This document shows, piece by piece, positions 12,561 to 20,394 of a stretch of DNA of 24,555 bases. The stretch comes from an uncultured Eubacteriales bacterium (lineage in GTDB: Bacteria > Bacillota_A > Clostridia > Oscillospirales > Oscillospiraceae), in assembly GCA_900319835.1 (NCBI GenBank), contig ONPY01000030.1, positions 1-24,555 on the forward strand, given 5' to 3'. Below the pieces are notes generated by a model, which searched no databases, was not told the DNA's origin, and saw nothing but the letters and a program-made list of their open reading frames with translations. Position numbers and translations under genes: made by a program. Position 1 is the stretch's first letter. Every line of letters starts with the position of its first letter.

Positions 12561-13703
12561 CTATTTGGTAAAGCCCAGGTCGGTCAACAGCCGATCGTAG
12601 GCTTCAATGTCCTCGGATCCGACGGCACGGGCCGCGGCCAGATCGCCCACGGCGTTGTGCCGCTTTTCTCTGTCCAGCAGCCGAAACCAGCGCCGGATCT
12701 GGAAAAAGGGCAGCAGCCAGGGGTGCCGTTTGAGGGAGGGGTACATCTCCGCCAGCACCTCCCGGGAGACAAAGAGCCGGCTGAGTAAATAGCGCAGGCC
12801 ATGCTTGCGCCGCTGGCGGACGGCCCCGGTATAGCGGCCGCTGTCAAAAACGCCGCCCTCAAGAACGTATCGCTCCAGCGCGGCGCTCTGTGCGGTGTGC
12901 TCCGCGCCCTCCAGCCAGACTTTTGCCAGGTGCAGCGCGGTCTCATAAAAGGGCAGCAGCCCGGCCTGTTCACAGAGGAGGCGCAGCTTTTCTGCGTCAA
13001 AGATGGTGCGGCGCTCCAGCAGCCAGAGATCCAGGAAGAAACGGATACCCAGACCGCCGCAGAGAAGATGATAGCTCATGTGGGCCAGAATATGAAACAG
13101 CAGGTATTCCGGCGCCATTTCCCAGCGGCAGCCCTGGCCTGTGGGGGCGGCATATTCCCAGACCCGCGCCAGAAGCGGATCCAGCCGCTCGCTGTTTTCC
13201 AGCAGACTGAAATGCAGCTCCAGCAGGACATTGGGGCTGTTCATGGCCACGTCGTGGTAATCCCGGTCCCCGGTGCGAAAGTCCGTCTCCGCTTCCAGCG
13301 CTTGAAGGGCGCGTTCCAGATCCTCCGGATGCACCAGCACATCCACATCGGTGCTGGTGCGCAGCCAGGCCTCGGGATAAAGGTCCCGGATAACGGCGCC
13401 TTTCAGCGGCAGCCAGGGAATCCCGGCTTTGTCCAGCGCCGCGCCGATCTTTTTCAGTGCGTCGTCCAGCAGCACATATCGATACAGGCAGGTCGACTGC
13501 GCCTGCTTCTGCTCCTCCAGCCACTCCCTGGGGACGCCCTGCTTCCGAAGGCCCCGATAGATCACGGGCAGGATTGCCTGCTGCTGGCCAAGGGAAAAGA
13601 GCGTGCGGCAATCATCCTGGGAGAGAGAGATGTTTTTCTGCTCCAGCCCCATGCCGCTGCGCAGGACAGGGTAGAGGACACCGCGGCTAAAATCGTCTGT
13701 CAT
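12561..13703 (-). CDS. Nucleotidyltransferase-fold protein (NTP_transf_5-like)
   Basis: The 380-residue protein has an N-terminal helical part and then a nucleotidyltransferase-like core. That core has PLKGAVIRDLYP (99-110), Arg115 and the acidic pair Asp119/Asp121 in STDVDVLV, followed by LELHFSLL and a long helical C-terminal region. This matches the uncharacterised nucleotidyltransferase group found in polysaccharide and some peptide-modification clusters. Catalytic Lys-Gly and Asp-x-Asp residues look intact, so it may transfer an NMP or phosphonucleotide group to a sugar, lipid or protein; its substrate is unknown. Its ATG overlaps the stop codon of capG (ATGA) after a GGAG site, which couples it tightly to UDP-sugar synthesis. 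Confidence 0.78.
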   Translation of the reverse strand: MTDDFSRGVLYPVLRSGMGLEQKNISLSQDDCRTLFSLGQQQAILPVIYRGLRKQGVPREWLEEQKQAQSTCLYRYVLLDDALKKIGAALDKAGIPWLPLKGAVIRDLYPEAWLRTSTDVDVLVHPEDLERALQALEAETDFRTGDRDYHDVAMNSPNVLLELHFSLLENSERLDPLLARVWEYAAPTGQGCRWEMAPEYLLFHILAHMSYHLLCGGLGIRFFLDLWLLERRTIFDAEKLRLLCEQAGLLPFYETALHLAKVWLEGAEHTAQSAALERYVLEGGVFDSGRYTGAVRQRRKHGLRYLLSRLFVSREVLAEMYPSLKRHPWLLPFFQIRRWFRLLDREKRHNAVGDLAAARAVGSEDIEAYDRLLTDLGFTK

Positions 13704-14866
13704 GACTTTCTCCAGACCATTTTGTTGACGACGCCGGTGTAGCTCTGGATGATCTTGATCACTTTGTCGGAGACGTTCTCATCCGTGTAATCCGGCACGG
13801 GGACGGCGCCGCCGTCGGGTTCGTTACGCAGCATCTCCACCGCGGTGTCCACCGCCTGGAGCAGCCCCGTTGTGTCGATGCCGGAGAGAATGAAGCAGCC
13901 CTTGTCAAGCGCCTCGGGCCGCTCGGTGCTGGTGCGGATGCACACGGCGGGGAAGGGATGGCCCACGGAGGTAAAGAAGCTGGACTCCTCCGGCAGGGTG
14001 CCGGAGTCGGACACCACGCAGAAGGCGTTCATCTGCAGGCAGTTGTAGTCGTGAAAGCCCAGGGGCTCATGCCGGATGACACGCTCGTCCAGAGCGAAGC
14101 CGCTCTGTTCCAGGCGTTTGCGGCTGCGGGGATGGCAGGAGTAGAGAATGGGCAGATCGTAGGTTTCCGCCATGCGGTTGACGGCGGTGAAGAGACTTGT
14201 AAAGTTTTTCTCGGTGTCGATGTTTTCCTCCCGGTGGGCTGAGAGCAGGATGTATTTGCCCTTCTCCAGGCCCAGGCGCGCATGGATATCGCTGGCCTCG
14301 ATCCTGGAGAGGTTCTTGCGCAGGACCTCCGCCATGGGGGAGCCGGTCACGTAGGTGCGCTCCTTCGGCAGGCCGCAGCCGGCCAGATACCGACGGGCGT
14401 GCTCGGAGTAGGCCATGTTCACATCGGAGATGATGTCCACGATGCGGCGATTGGTCTCCTCGGGCAGGCACTCGTCCTTGCAGCGGTTGCCAGCCTCCAT
14501 GTGGAAAATGGGGATGTGCAGGCGCTTGGCCCCGATCACCGAGAGACAGGAGTTGGTGTCGCCCAGCACCAGCACGGCGTCGGGCCTCAGCTCGGCCATC
14601 AGCCGATAGGATCTGGCAATGATGTTGCCCATGGTCTCGCCCAGGTCCGCGCCCACCGCGTCGAGATAGACCTCGGGGTCGGCCAGCTCCAGATCTTTGA
14701 AGAAGACGCCGTTGAGGTTATAGTCGTAGTTCTGGCCCGTGTGGACCAGCAGCGTGTCAAAGTAGCGGCGGCATTTGGTGATGACCGCGGAGAGACGGAT
14801 GATCTCCGGCCGGGTGCCGACAAGGATCATCAGCTTGAGCCTGCCGTTTTCCTGCCATTGCGCCAT
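13700..14866 (-). CDS. capG: UDP-N-acetylglucosamine 2-epimerase family enzyme CapG (FnlC-type)
   Basis: The 388-residue protein belongs to the non-hydrolysing UDP-HexNAc 2-epimerases (WecB-like GT-B fold). Conserved elements are GTRPEIIRL (17-25), HTGQNYD, LGDTNS with Asp103, HMEAGN with Glu124, PEETNRR with Glu136/137, SAHREENID with His211, and the uridine-binding DSGTLPEES. Its gene follows capF by 3 nt. In the CapE-CapF-CapG pathway this enzyme inverts C2 of UDP-6-deoxy-L-talosamine-type intermediate to give UDP-N-acetyl-L-fucosamine. That assignment rests mainly on gene order, because plain WecB enzymes share most motifs. AAGGTG precedes ATG. Confidence 0.87.
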   Translation of the reverse strand: MAQWQENGRLKLMILVGTRPEIIRLSAVITKCRRYFDTLLVHTGQNYDYNLNGVFFKDLELADPEVYLDAVGADLGETMGNIIARSYRLMAELRPDAVLVLGDTNSCLSVIGAKRLHIPIFHMEAGNRCKDECLPEETNRRIVDIISDVNMAYSEHARRYLAGCGLPKERTYVTGSPMAEVLRKNLSRIEASDIHARLGLEKGKYILLSAHREENIDTEKNFTSLFTAVNRMAETYDLPILYSCHPRSRKRLEQSGFALDERVIRHEPLGFHDYNCLQMNAFCVVSDSGTLPEESSFFTSVGHPFPAVCIRTSTERPEALDKGCFILSGIDTTGLLQAVDTAVEMLRNEPDGGAVPVPDYTDENVSDKVIKIIQSYTGVVNKMVWRKS

Positions 14867-14869
14867 AGC

Positions 14870-16069
14870 TTACACCTTCTCAAAAAAAGTATCGGGATGA
14901 TCGGGGTCGAAGAGCTCGTTTGCCCACATGAGTGTGACCAGATTCTCCGTCTGGGAGAGGTTGATGATGTTGTGGGTATAGCCGGGCAGCATGTGTACGG
15001 CCTGGATGTGCTCACCGGAGACCTCAAACTCCAGCACCTCGTCCGTGCCGAGCTTGCGCTCCTGGATCAGCCCATGGCCGGAGACCACGATGAAAAACTC
15101 CCACTTGCTGTTGTGCCAGTGCTGGCCCTTGGTGATGCCGGGCCGGGAGATGTTGACCGAAAACTGGCCGTGGTCGGCGGTCTTTAAGAGCTCCGTAAAG
15201 CTGCCGCGTGCGTCCTCGTTCATCTTCAGATCGAAGGCGACCTTCTCCTTCGGCAGATAGCTCAGGTACATGGAGTAGAGCTTCTTTTCAAAGCTGCCCG
15301 GTGCGATGCGGGGCATGAGCAAGGTCCGCGGCTGATCGTGAAAGCGGTGCAGACACTCCACAATATAGCCCAGCGTGGCCCGGTGGGTCACGGGGGCAAA
15401 GCACCAGCGGCCCGCGGGATCGGGGATGGCCTGAACGCCGTCAAAGCGGCAGCGGTGCTCCCTCCCCTCCAGCGCGTCGAACATCTCTTCCACCAGATCG
15501 TCGATAAACAGCAGCTCCAGCTCCACGCTGGGGTTGTTCACCGTGATGGGCAGGTCGTGCGCGGTGTTGTAGCAGAAGGTGCCGACGGCGGAGTTGTAGT
15601 TGGGCTTGACCCACTTGCCCGCAAGATTCGGGAAGCGGTAGACCAGGACCTTTGCCCCCGTCTCCCCGGCATAGGAGAAGAAGAGTTCCTCGCCCGCCTG
15701 CTTGGACAGACCGTACTCGCTCTTGCCGAAGCGGCCGGAGAGGCTCGCCTGTATGCTGGAGGAGAGCATCACGGGGCAGTGGTTGCCCGCCGCCTTCAGC
15801 GCGTCCAGCAATTGGGAGGCAAGACCGAAGTTCCCCTCCATGAATTCCTTCGGGTCCTTCGGCCGGTTGACCCCGGCCAGATGGAACACAAAGTCACAGT
15901 CGGCGCAGAAGCGCATCAGATCCTCCGGGCTGTTCTCCCGGCCGTATTCGTAGATGGTGTCGATCACAAGGCCGGGCCGGGTGCGGTTCTTGCCGTCCCG
16001 GACGGCCTTCAGGTTTTCCACCAGGTTTCGGCCCACGAAGCCGCGGGCGCCGGTGATAAGGATGTTCAT
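14870..16069 (-). CDS. capF: CapF/FnlB bifunctional reductase-epimerase (SDR plus cupin)
   Basis: The 399-residue protein begins with a dinucleotide-binding SDR domain (GARGFVG, residues 7-13; YGLSK for the Tyr-x3-Lys pair). It ends with a cupin domain over about the last 120 residues (MNEDARGSFTELLKT, then GQHWHNSKWEFF with metal-type histidines). This fusion is diagnostic of CapF. In the family the cupin domain epimerises C3 of the CapE product and the SDR domain reduces C4 with NADPH, giving UDP-6-deoxy-L-TalNAc. The start is the ATG after GGAGAG; the upstream in-frame start would overlap capE. The capE stop and this ATG are separated by a single base, consistent with coupled synthesis. 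Confidence 0.94.
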   Translation of the reverse strand: MNILITGARGFVGRNLVENLKAVRDGKNRTRPGLVIDTIYEYGRENSPEDLMRFCADCDFVFHLAGVNRPKDPKEFMEGNFGLASQLLDALKAAGNHCPVMLSSSIQASLSGRFGKSEYGLSKQAGEELFFSYAGETGAKVLVYRFPNLAGKWVKPNYNSAVGTFCYNTAHDLPITVNNPSVELELLFIDDLVEEMFDALEGREHRCRFDGVQAIPDPAGRWCFAPVTHRATLGYIVECLHRFHDQPRTLLMPRIAPGSFEKKLYSMYLSYLPKEKVAFDLKMNEDARGSFTELLKTADHGQFSVNISRPGITKGQHWHNSKWEFFIVVSGHGLIQERKLGTDEVLEFEVSGEHIQAVHMLPGYTHNIINLSQTENLVTLMWANELFDPDHPDTFFEKV

Positions 16070-16070
16070 A

Positions 16071-17114
16071 TCATCTCTCCGTCCCGCGCAGCTGCTCCTG
16101 TACATAGTCCGTGGTCAGAAGCTTTTTGACCACGCCCTCCACGTCCAGCAGCGTGGTGTTGTGACTGGTGTAGCTCTCCTCGGCCTCGGTCAGCACCTGG
16201 CCCTGGATGAAGTATTTGTCGTAGTTCAAGTCCCGGTTGTCGGCGGCGACGCGGAAGTAGCCGCCCATGTCCTCGCTGCGCAGGCGCTCCTCGCGCGTCA
16301 TCAGCGTCTCATAGAGCTTCTCGCCATGGCGGGTGCCGATGATGCTGGTGCCCGTATCGCCGAAGAGTTGCTGAACAGCTTTCGCGAGGTCTCCGATGGT
16401 GGAGGCGTCGGCCTTCTGGATGAAGAGATCGCCGGGGTTTGCATGCTGGAAGGCAAACTGCACCAGATCCACCGCCTCGTCCAGGTTCATGAGAAAGCGC
16501 GTCATGGCGGGGTTCGTGATGGTGATGGGGTTGCCTGCCTTGATCTGGTCGATGAACAGCGGGATCACCGAGCCGCGCGAGCACATGACGTTGCCGTAGC
16601 GGGTGCAGCAGATGACGGTTCCGCCCCGGTCGGCGGCGACGCGGGCGTTGGCGGTGATGACGTGCTCCATCATGGCCTTGGAGATGCCCATGGCGTTGAT
16701 GGGGTAGGCGGCCTTGTCTGTGGAGAGACACACCACGCGCTTGACGCCGGCGTCGATGGCGGCGTGGAGCACGTTGTCGGTGCCCTCGATGTTGGTCTTT
16801 ACGGCCTGCATGGGGAAAAACTCACAGCTCGGCACCTGCTTGAGAGCGGCCGCGTGGAAGATATAGTCCACCCCGGGCATGGCGTCGGCAATGGAGCGGG
16901 GATCCCGCACGTCGCCGATGAAGAATTTGACCTTCTTGGCCTCGTCGGGGTATTTCGCCTGCAGCTCGTGGCGCATGTCGTCCTGCTTCTTCTCATCGCG
17001 GGAGAAGATGCGGATCTGGCCGATGTCGGTGGTGAGAAAGTGCTTCAGGACGGTATTGCCGAAGGACCCGGTGCCTCCGGTGATGAGCAGGGTGGCATTG
17101 CTGAAAGCGGACAT
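16071..17114 (-). CDS. capE: UDP-GlcNAc 4,6-dehydratase/5-epimerase CapE (FnlA/FlaA1-type)
   Basis: The 347-residue SDR enzyme has a cofactor motif TGGTGSFG (12-19) and catalytic STDKAAYPINAMGISK (131-146). In this group the usual SDR Tyr-x3-Lys is replaced by Met-x3-Lys (Met142, Lys146), with Asp133 and Lys134 as acid/base. It converts UDP-GlcNAc to UDP-2-acetamido-2,6-dideoxy-L-arabino-4-hexulose, the first step to UDP-L-FucNAc. A 21-codon longer frame exists, but the chosen ATG has a strong GGAGGA site directly upstream and begins at the typical N-terminus. The gene is first in the capE-capF-capG block, 43 nt after the preceding cistron. Confidence 0.94.
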   Translation of the reverse strand: MSAFSNATLLITGGTGSFGNTVLKHFLTTDIGQIRIFSRDEKKQDDMRHELQAKYPDEAKKVKFFIGDVRDPRSIADAMPGVDYIFHAAALKQVPSCEFFPMQAVKTNIEGTDNVLHAAIDAGVKRVVCLSTDKAAYPINAMGISKAMMEHVITANARVAADRGGTVICCTRYGNVMCSRGSVIPLFIDQIKAGNPITITNPAMTRFLMNLDEAVDLVQFAFQHANPGDLFIQKADASTIGDLAKAVQQLFGDTGTSIIGTRHGEKLYETLMTREERLRSEDMGGYFRVAADNRDLNYDKYFIQGQVLTEAEESYTSHNTTLLDVEGVVKKLLTTDYVQEQLRGTER

Positions 17115-17157
17115 GGGATTCCTCCGTAAAAAATGATAAGAGATGAATGCATGAAGC

Positions 17158-17982
17158 TCAAAAGAAGGAGCAGACACGATAAAAACAGCGTTGAACGATC
17201 TGCAGCGGTGTATAGCGTTTCATAACGTCCCGAAAGGACTTGCTGCGATACTCCTCAACGGTGATGCGGCCGCGCGAGTCAAAATCAACAGCGATGCCGT
17301 TTTCGGAAAACAGGTCATCCACGGCGGGCTCTGCCAGCCATTTTCCGTTGACGATCACAGAGCAATTCTTTACCCAGAGATAGTCATAGACCAGCGGGGC
17401 ATCCAGTGAAAGCACGCGCTCCCGATAGTTCCAGAAGCGTGCTCGTTGTGAGCCGTAGAGCTCAAAGCCCCATATGCTCTCATGCCGTCTGAGCCACTTC
17501 ATGAGCACACTCTTTCGCCAGATGGTGGGATTGAACAGGGTCTTCCAGCCATTTCTGGGTACTTCGGACAGGACAATCTTCGAACCGACAGGAGATGCCT
17601 CGCGCCCTTCCTGTACAGCACGCGAGGCATTGAACTGGATGCTGGCAATATCGGGCTTGCTTGCCATCTTTTCCAGGAGCACGGCAAAGCTTTCACCGTC
17701 GACCGGACTCTTTAGAAAGAGATCGTCCAACACCAGGAAGACATAGTCTTCCGGGATGCTACGCAGCGCGCGGAGCATGCGTTCACTCCAGTAGAGCTTG
17801 CCGGGGTTGTTAAGTGTGGTAACAGAAAACGGCAGAGAAACAGAAGGCGTATAGTGCTTTGACTCGGTATTCAGATAGACAGGGCAGGGAATATCAGGCC
17901 AGTATTTGGAAAGCAGGCGGAAAAACGGATCCCAGGTATCCTCATAGTTATCACACGAGGAGAGAAGGAAAGCACAGTTCAT
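17158..17982 (-). CDS. Probable glycosyltransferase of a surface-glycan cluster (family not recognised)
   Basis: The 274-residue soluble protein starts with a beta strand and SSCDNYEDTWDPF. It then has YWSERMLRAL, a hydrophobic strand ending in an acidic pair, VFLVLDDLFL (Asp86-Asp87), and later a WGFELYGSQR segment. The layout (N-terminal strand, donor-site acidic motif after a hydrophobic strand, later aromatic acceptor region) resembles GT-A glycosyltransferases, and neighbours are sugar-nucleotide and transferase genes. No confident family match can be made by eye. A TTG four codons upstream could also start translation; the ATG was chosen because GAGGT lies 5 nt before it. Base composition is noticeably more AT-rich than capEFG. 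Confidence 0.62.
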   Translation of the reverse strand: MNCAFLLSSCDNYEDTWDPFFRLLSKYWPDIPCPVYLNTESKHYTPSVSLPFSVTTLNNPGKLYWSERMLRALRSIPEDYVFLVLDDLFLKSPVDGESFAVLLEKMASKPDIASIQFNASRAVQEGREASPVGSKIVLSEVPRNGWKTLFNPTIWRKSVLMKWLRRHESIWGFELYGSQRARFWNYRERVLSLDAPLVYDYLWVKNCSVIVNGKWLAEPAVDDLFSENGIAVDFDSRGRITVEEYRSKSFRDVMKRYTPLQIVQRCFYRVCSFF

Positions 17983-18008
17983 AACATACCTCAATGAATT
18001 TCAAATAA

Positions 18009-19205
18009 TCAAGTCGTTTCCGGCGCGCGGATTCTCGCACCGAGCAGCAGATAAAAAACACAGCGGCAGCAGTTTGCAAGCAAAGCGGACCAGCAGAAGC
18101 CCCAGAGTCCCCCATGCCGAATAAACACCAGCCCGAGTACAAAATACACCAGACAATAGACACCCGCGATCACCACCTGCCAGTAGGATTCGACAAACTT
18201 GAGAATAGCGGGGGCAAGCATGTTGCTTAGAACGCTGATGACCGCCGCAGTATTCGCGATGACGATATACTGCTGCGCCTGTACGAAGAGCGTGGGGTAG
18301 AGGAACCTGGTCACGAAGGGGGAAAAAGGGATGAGTGCGAGAGTCATCAGTGCCGCTAGGACTATCATCACAAGACTCTGCCGGTAAAACTTGGCGCGAG
18401 TCATGACATAGGAATCCTGCGCAAAGTAGCTGAGCAAAACACCGGAAATAGGGAGCATCACGATGCTGACGCATTTCCCAACGACCGCGGCCACTGAGTA
18501 AACGGAAACCGCACTGCTGCCCATGATGGGGTGCAGAAATAGACGATCCATATAAGTCGCGATGCTTCCCACGAGGATCCCGGCAAGGAGCAGAAGATAA
18601 GTCCTCAGCGTGGTACAGAATAGACCGGTCTTGCCAAAGCCTTCATCAAGGAACCGGGAGAAGTACAGCGCATAGACGCTTCCCGCCAGCTCACCCAGCA
18701 GAAAGGCTGTCGGCCAAGGGGCGCCGACGCGTACAAGGAGTGCGCCGGCCGTATAGCCGATCGCACAGAAAAGGTTGCAGAGAAGGACACGGCGATAATC
18801 CAGACGAAGGCGGAACGCAACGCTGTAATAGGCCTTGACAATGGCAAACAACGTCGAAAAGCCGATCAGAACCGCCGCGAGGGGACTACAGGTAATCGCG
18901 AATGTGGCCACCGCGCTGGAGAGAAAAGCGACCAGAAGGGAGACGAGGGAAAGTGTGTTGAAATCCCCGACCAGACTGCGGGCGCTATACTCACTGTTGC
19001 AAACCAGCCGCGTATTGTTCAAGCCGTTTCCGAAGGCACTGGAAAAGATATTGCAGATCCCCATGACTGTGAGGATCTGACCGTAATCCGCCGCAGAAAA
19101 ATGCGCGCCAAGTAGCGGATAGACGATCAGCTGCAACGCTGCAGTCATCACACCGGAGGCAAAGATGTTGAGTATGATATCCTTGATTTTTTTGTTGATT
19201 CTCAT
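18009..19205 (-). CDS. Wzx-type polysaccharide flippase (MOP superfamily)
   Basis: The protein has about 12 membrane helices in 398 residues, with the flippase N-terminal pattern: a short basic start RINKKIKD, then a helix leading into PLLGAHFSAADYGQI. The YG-containing loop after helix 1 is typical of Wzx/PST exporters. The role is to turn the completed undecaprenyl-diphosphate-linked oligosaccharide across the membrane. The longest frame starts 35 codons upstream, overlapping the preceding gene, with an unlikely cysteine- and arginine-rich leader. The chosen ATG begins right at the conserved region with a GAGGT about 11 nt upstream, so the start is only moderately certain. Codon and base use are AT-richer than capEFG, suggesting acquisition with the adjacent transferases. 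Confidence 0.85.
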   Translation of the reverse strand: MRINKKIKDIILNIFASGVMTAALQLIVYPLLGAHFSAADYGQILTVMGICNIFSSAFGNGLNNTRLVCNSEYSARSLVGDFNTLSLVSLLVAFLSSAVATFAITCSPLAAVLIGFSTLFAIVKAYYSVAFRLRLDYRRVLLCNLFCAIGYTAGALLVRVGAPWPTAFLLGELAGSVYALYFSRFLDEGFGKTGLFCTTLRTYLLLLAGILVGSIATYMDRLFLHPIMGSSAVSVYSVAAVVGKCVSIVMLPISGVLLSYFAQDSYVMTRAKFYRQSLVMIVLAALMTLALIPFSPFVTRFLYPTLFVQAQQYIVIANTAAVISVLSNMLAPAILKFVESYWQVVIAGVYCLVYFVLGLVFIRHGGLWGFCWSALLANCCRCVFYLLLGARIRAPETT

Positions 19206-19242
19206 AGGGCAGACAGACCTCGATGCATCAGGGAGCATTTTT

Positions 19243-20394
19243 TCATTCGATGCTCCGCCGTGCGATATCCTCATAGGAGAAGACGCGCATGCCCTCACGC
19301 ACGGCGACATCCTTCATGTGGCTAAGCTCTTCTGGATGGTCGAGCAGATGCTGTAGGATTTCCCGGATTTCTTCAGTGCTGCCCTCCTGCAGGAAAGCGA
19401 CGTTCCCGCCGAGATCGACATGATGCGTGCCGGGCCAGTCCTTGATCAGCATGGGCACGCCCTGACCCGCAATCTGCTCCCATAAGACGGAGTGCCGCCC
19501 GGGGAAGACGAACAGGTCAGCTGCCGCGGCATAATCGTAGGTTTCGCCGGCTTGGACCCATCCGGCGTATTGTACTTTCGTACCGTCTACCAAGGCATCA
19601 AACTGCGTCCGGAGCTCAGGAACCACAGAGCCGAAGACGATAAGCCGCACCCGAGAGTCTTCAAGTTTCTGCACAGCCTCCATCAGCAACAGGGTTTGGG
19701 TTTTCCACTGGTCGATCTTCCCACCTGTCATGACAAGGAAATCATTGTCAGCAATATGATATTTTGTCCGAATCCTGTTATGGGCGTCAGTTTGGATGGC
19801 TTTTTCCACCAGTTCATCATCGGCACCCATGACCAACAGTTCACATTTTTCTCTGGGGAGACCATACATATCCACAAGGAAATCGACACGGGCAGGCAAC
19901 ACACCATAGAATTTTGTCGCACAGCGAAGAAGCTGGTGTGCGCTGTGTTTCCATAGAATGCGGTGGAGGAATAAGGAGGAAAACCAGTTGGTGGCGCTGT
20001 TGGAGTGATCTGCGTGGTTGTCTACATACAGTATGCATTCAGGGTGTTTTGAAACATAGTTTGCTACAAGACCCGCATCGAGAAATTGAGGACTGTGCAC
20101 AAAAAGAATATTGGGAGAAATAGCTTCCAATTCCTCTGAAAGAGCAGGGAAGCGATTCCCTCGCGAGCCAAGCAGAAGATTGCGTCGTGCACGAAGACGG
20201 ATGATATATACTCCATCTGCATTTAAATAACGTTCAGCCGGCTTCTTTTCCATTCCCTGATCTGCAATTGCGTAGGGAGTTGCGAGCAAAAAAACACGAT
20301 GACCTAATTTGGCGTGATATTTGGAAAGAAGGTTTTCCTGATAAGTCCATCCTTCGTTATATGGACCACTTAGGCAGATATGGCAAATAATCAT
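19243..20394 (-). CDS. GT4-like glycosyltransferase
   Basis: The 383-residue cytosolic protein has a GT-B plan. The N-terminal Rossmann half starts with MIICHICLSGP and a glycine-rich YNEGWTYQENLL loop. The C-terminal half has the typical VMTGGKIDQWK strand-loop, VQYAGWV, YDYAAAADLFVFPG and HSVLWEQIAGQGVP, the region that in GT4 enzymes holds the donor-binding Glu. It is likely to add one sugar to the lipid-linked repeat. Its ATG overlaps the stop of the upstream transferase gene (ATGA) with GAGGA before it, so translation is coupled. Sugar specificity cannot be inferred. The 5' third of the gene is among the most AT-rich coding DNA in the window. Confidence 0.82.
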   Translation of the reverse strand: MIICHICLSGPYNEGWTYQENLLSKYHAKLGHRVFLLATPYAIADQGMEKKPAERYLNADGVYIIRLRARRNLLLGSRGNRFPALSEELEAISPNILFVHSPQFLDAGLVANYVSKHPECILYVDNHADHSNSATNWFSSLFLHRILWKHSAHQLLRCATKFYGVLPARVDFLVDMYGLPREKCELLVMGADDELVEKAIQTDAHNRIRTKYHIADNDFLVMTGGKIDQWKTQTLLLMEAVQKLEDSRVRLIVFGSVVPELRTQFDALVDGTKVQYAGWVQAGETYDYAAAADLFVFPGRHSVLWEQIAGQGVPMLIKDWPGTHHVDLGGNVAFLQEGSTEEIREILQHLLDHPEELSHMKDVAVREGMRVFSYEDIARRSIE

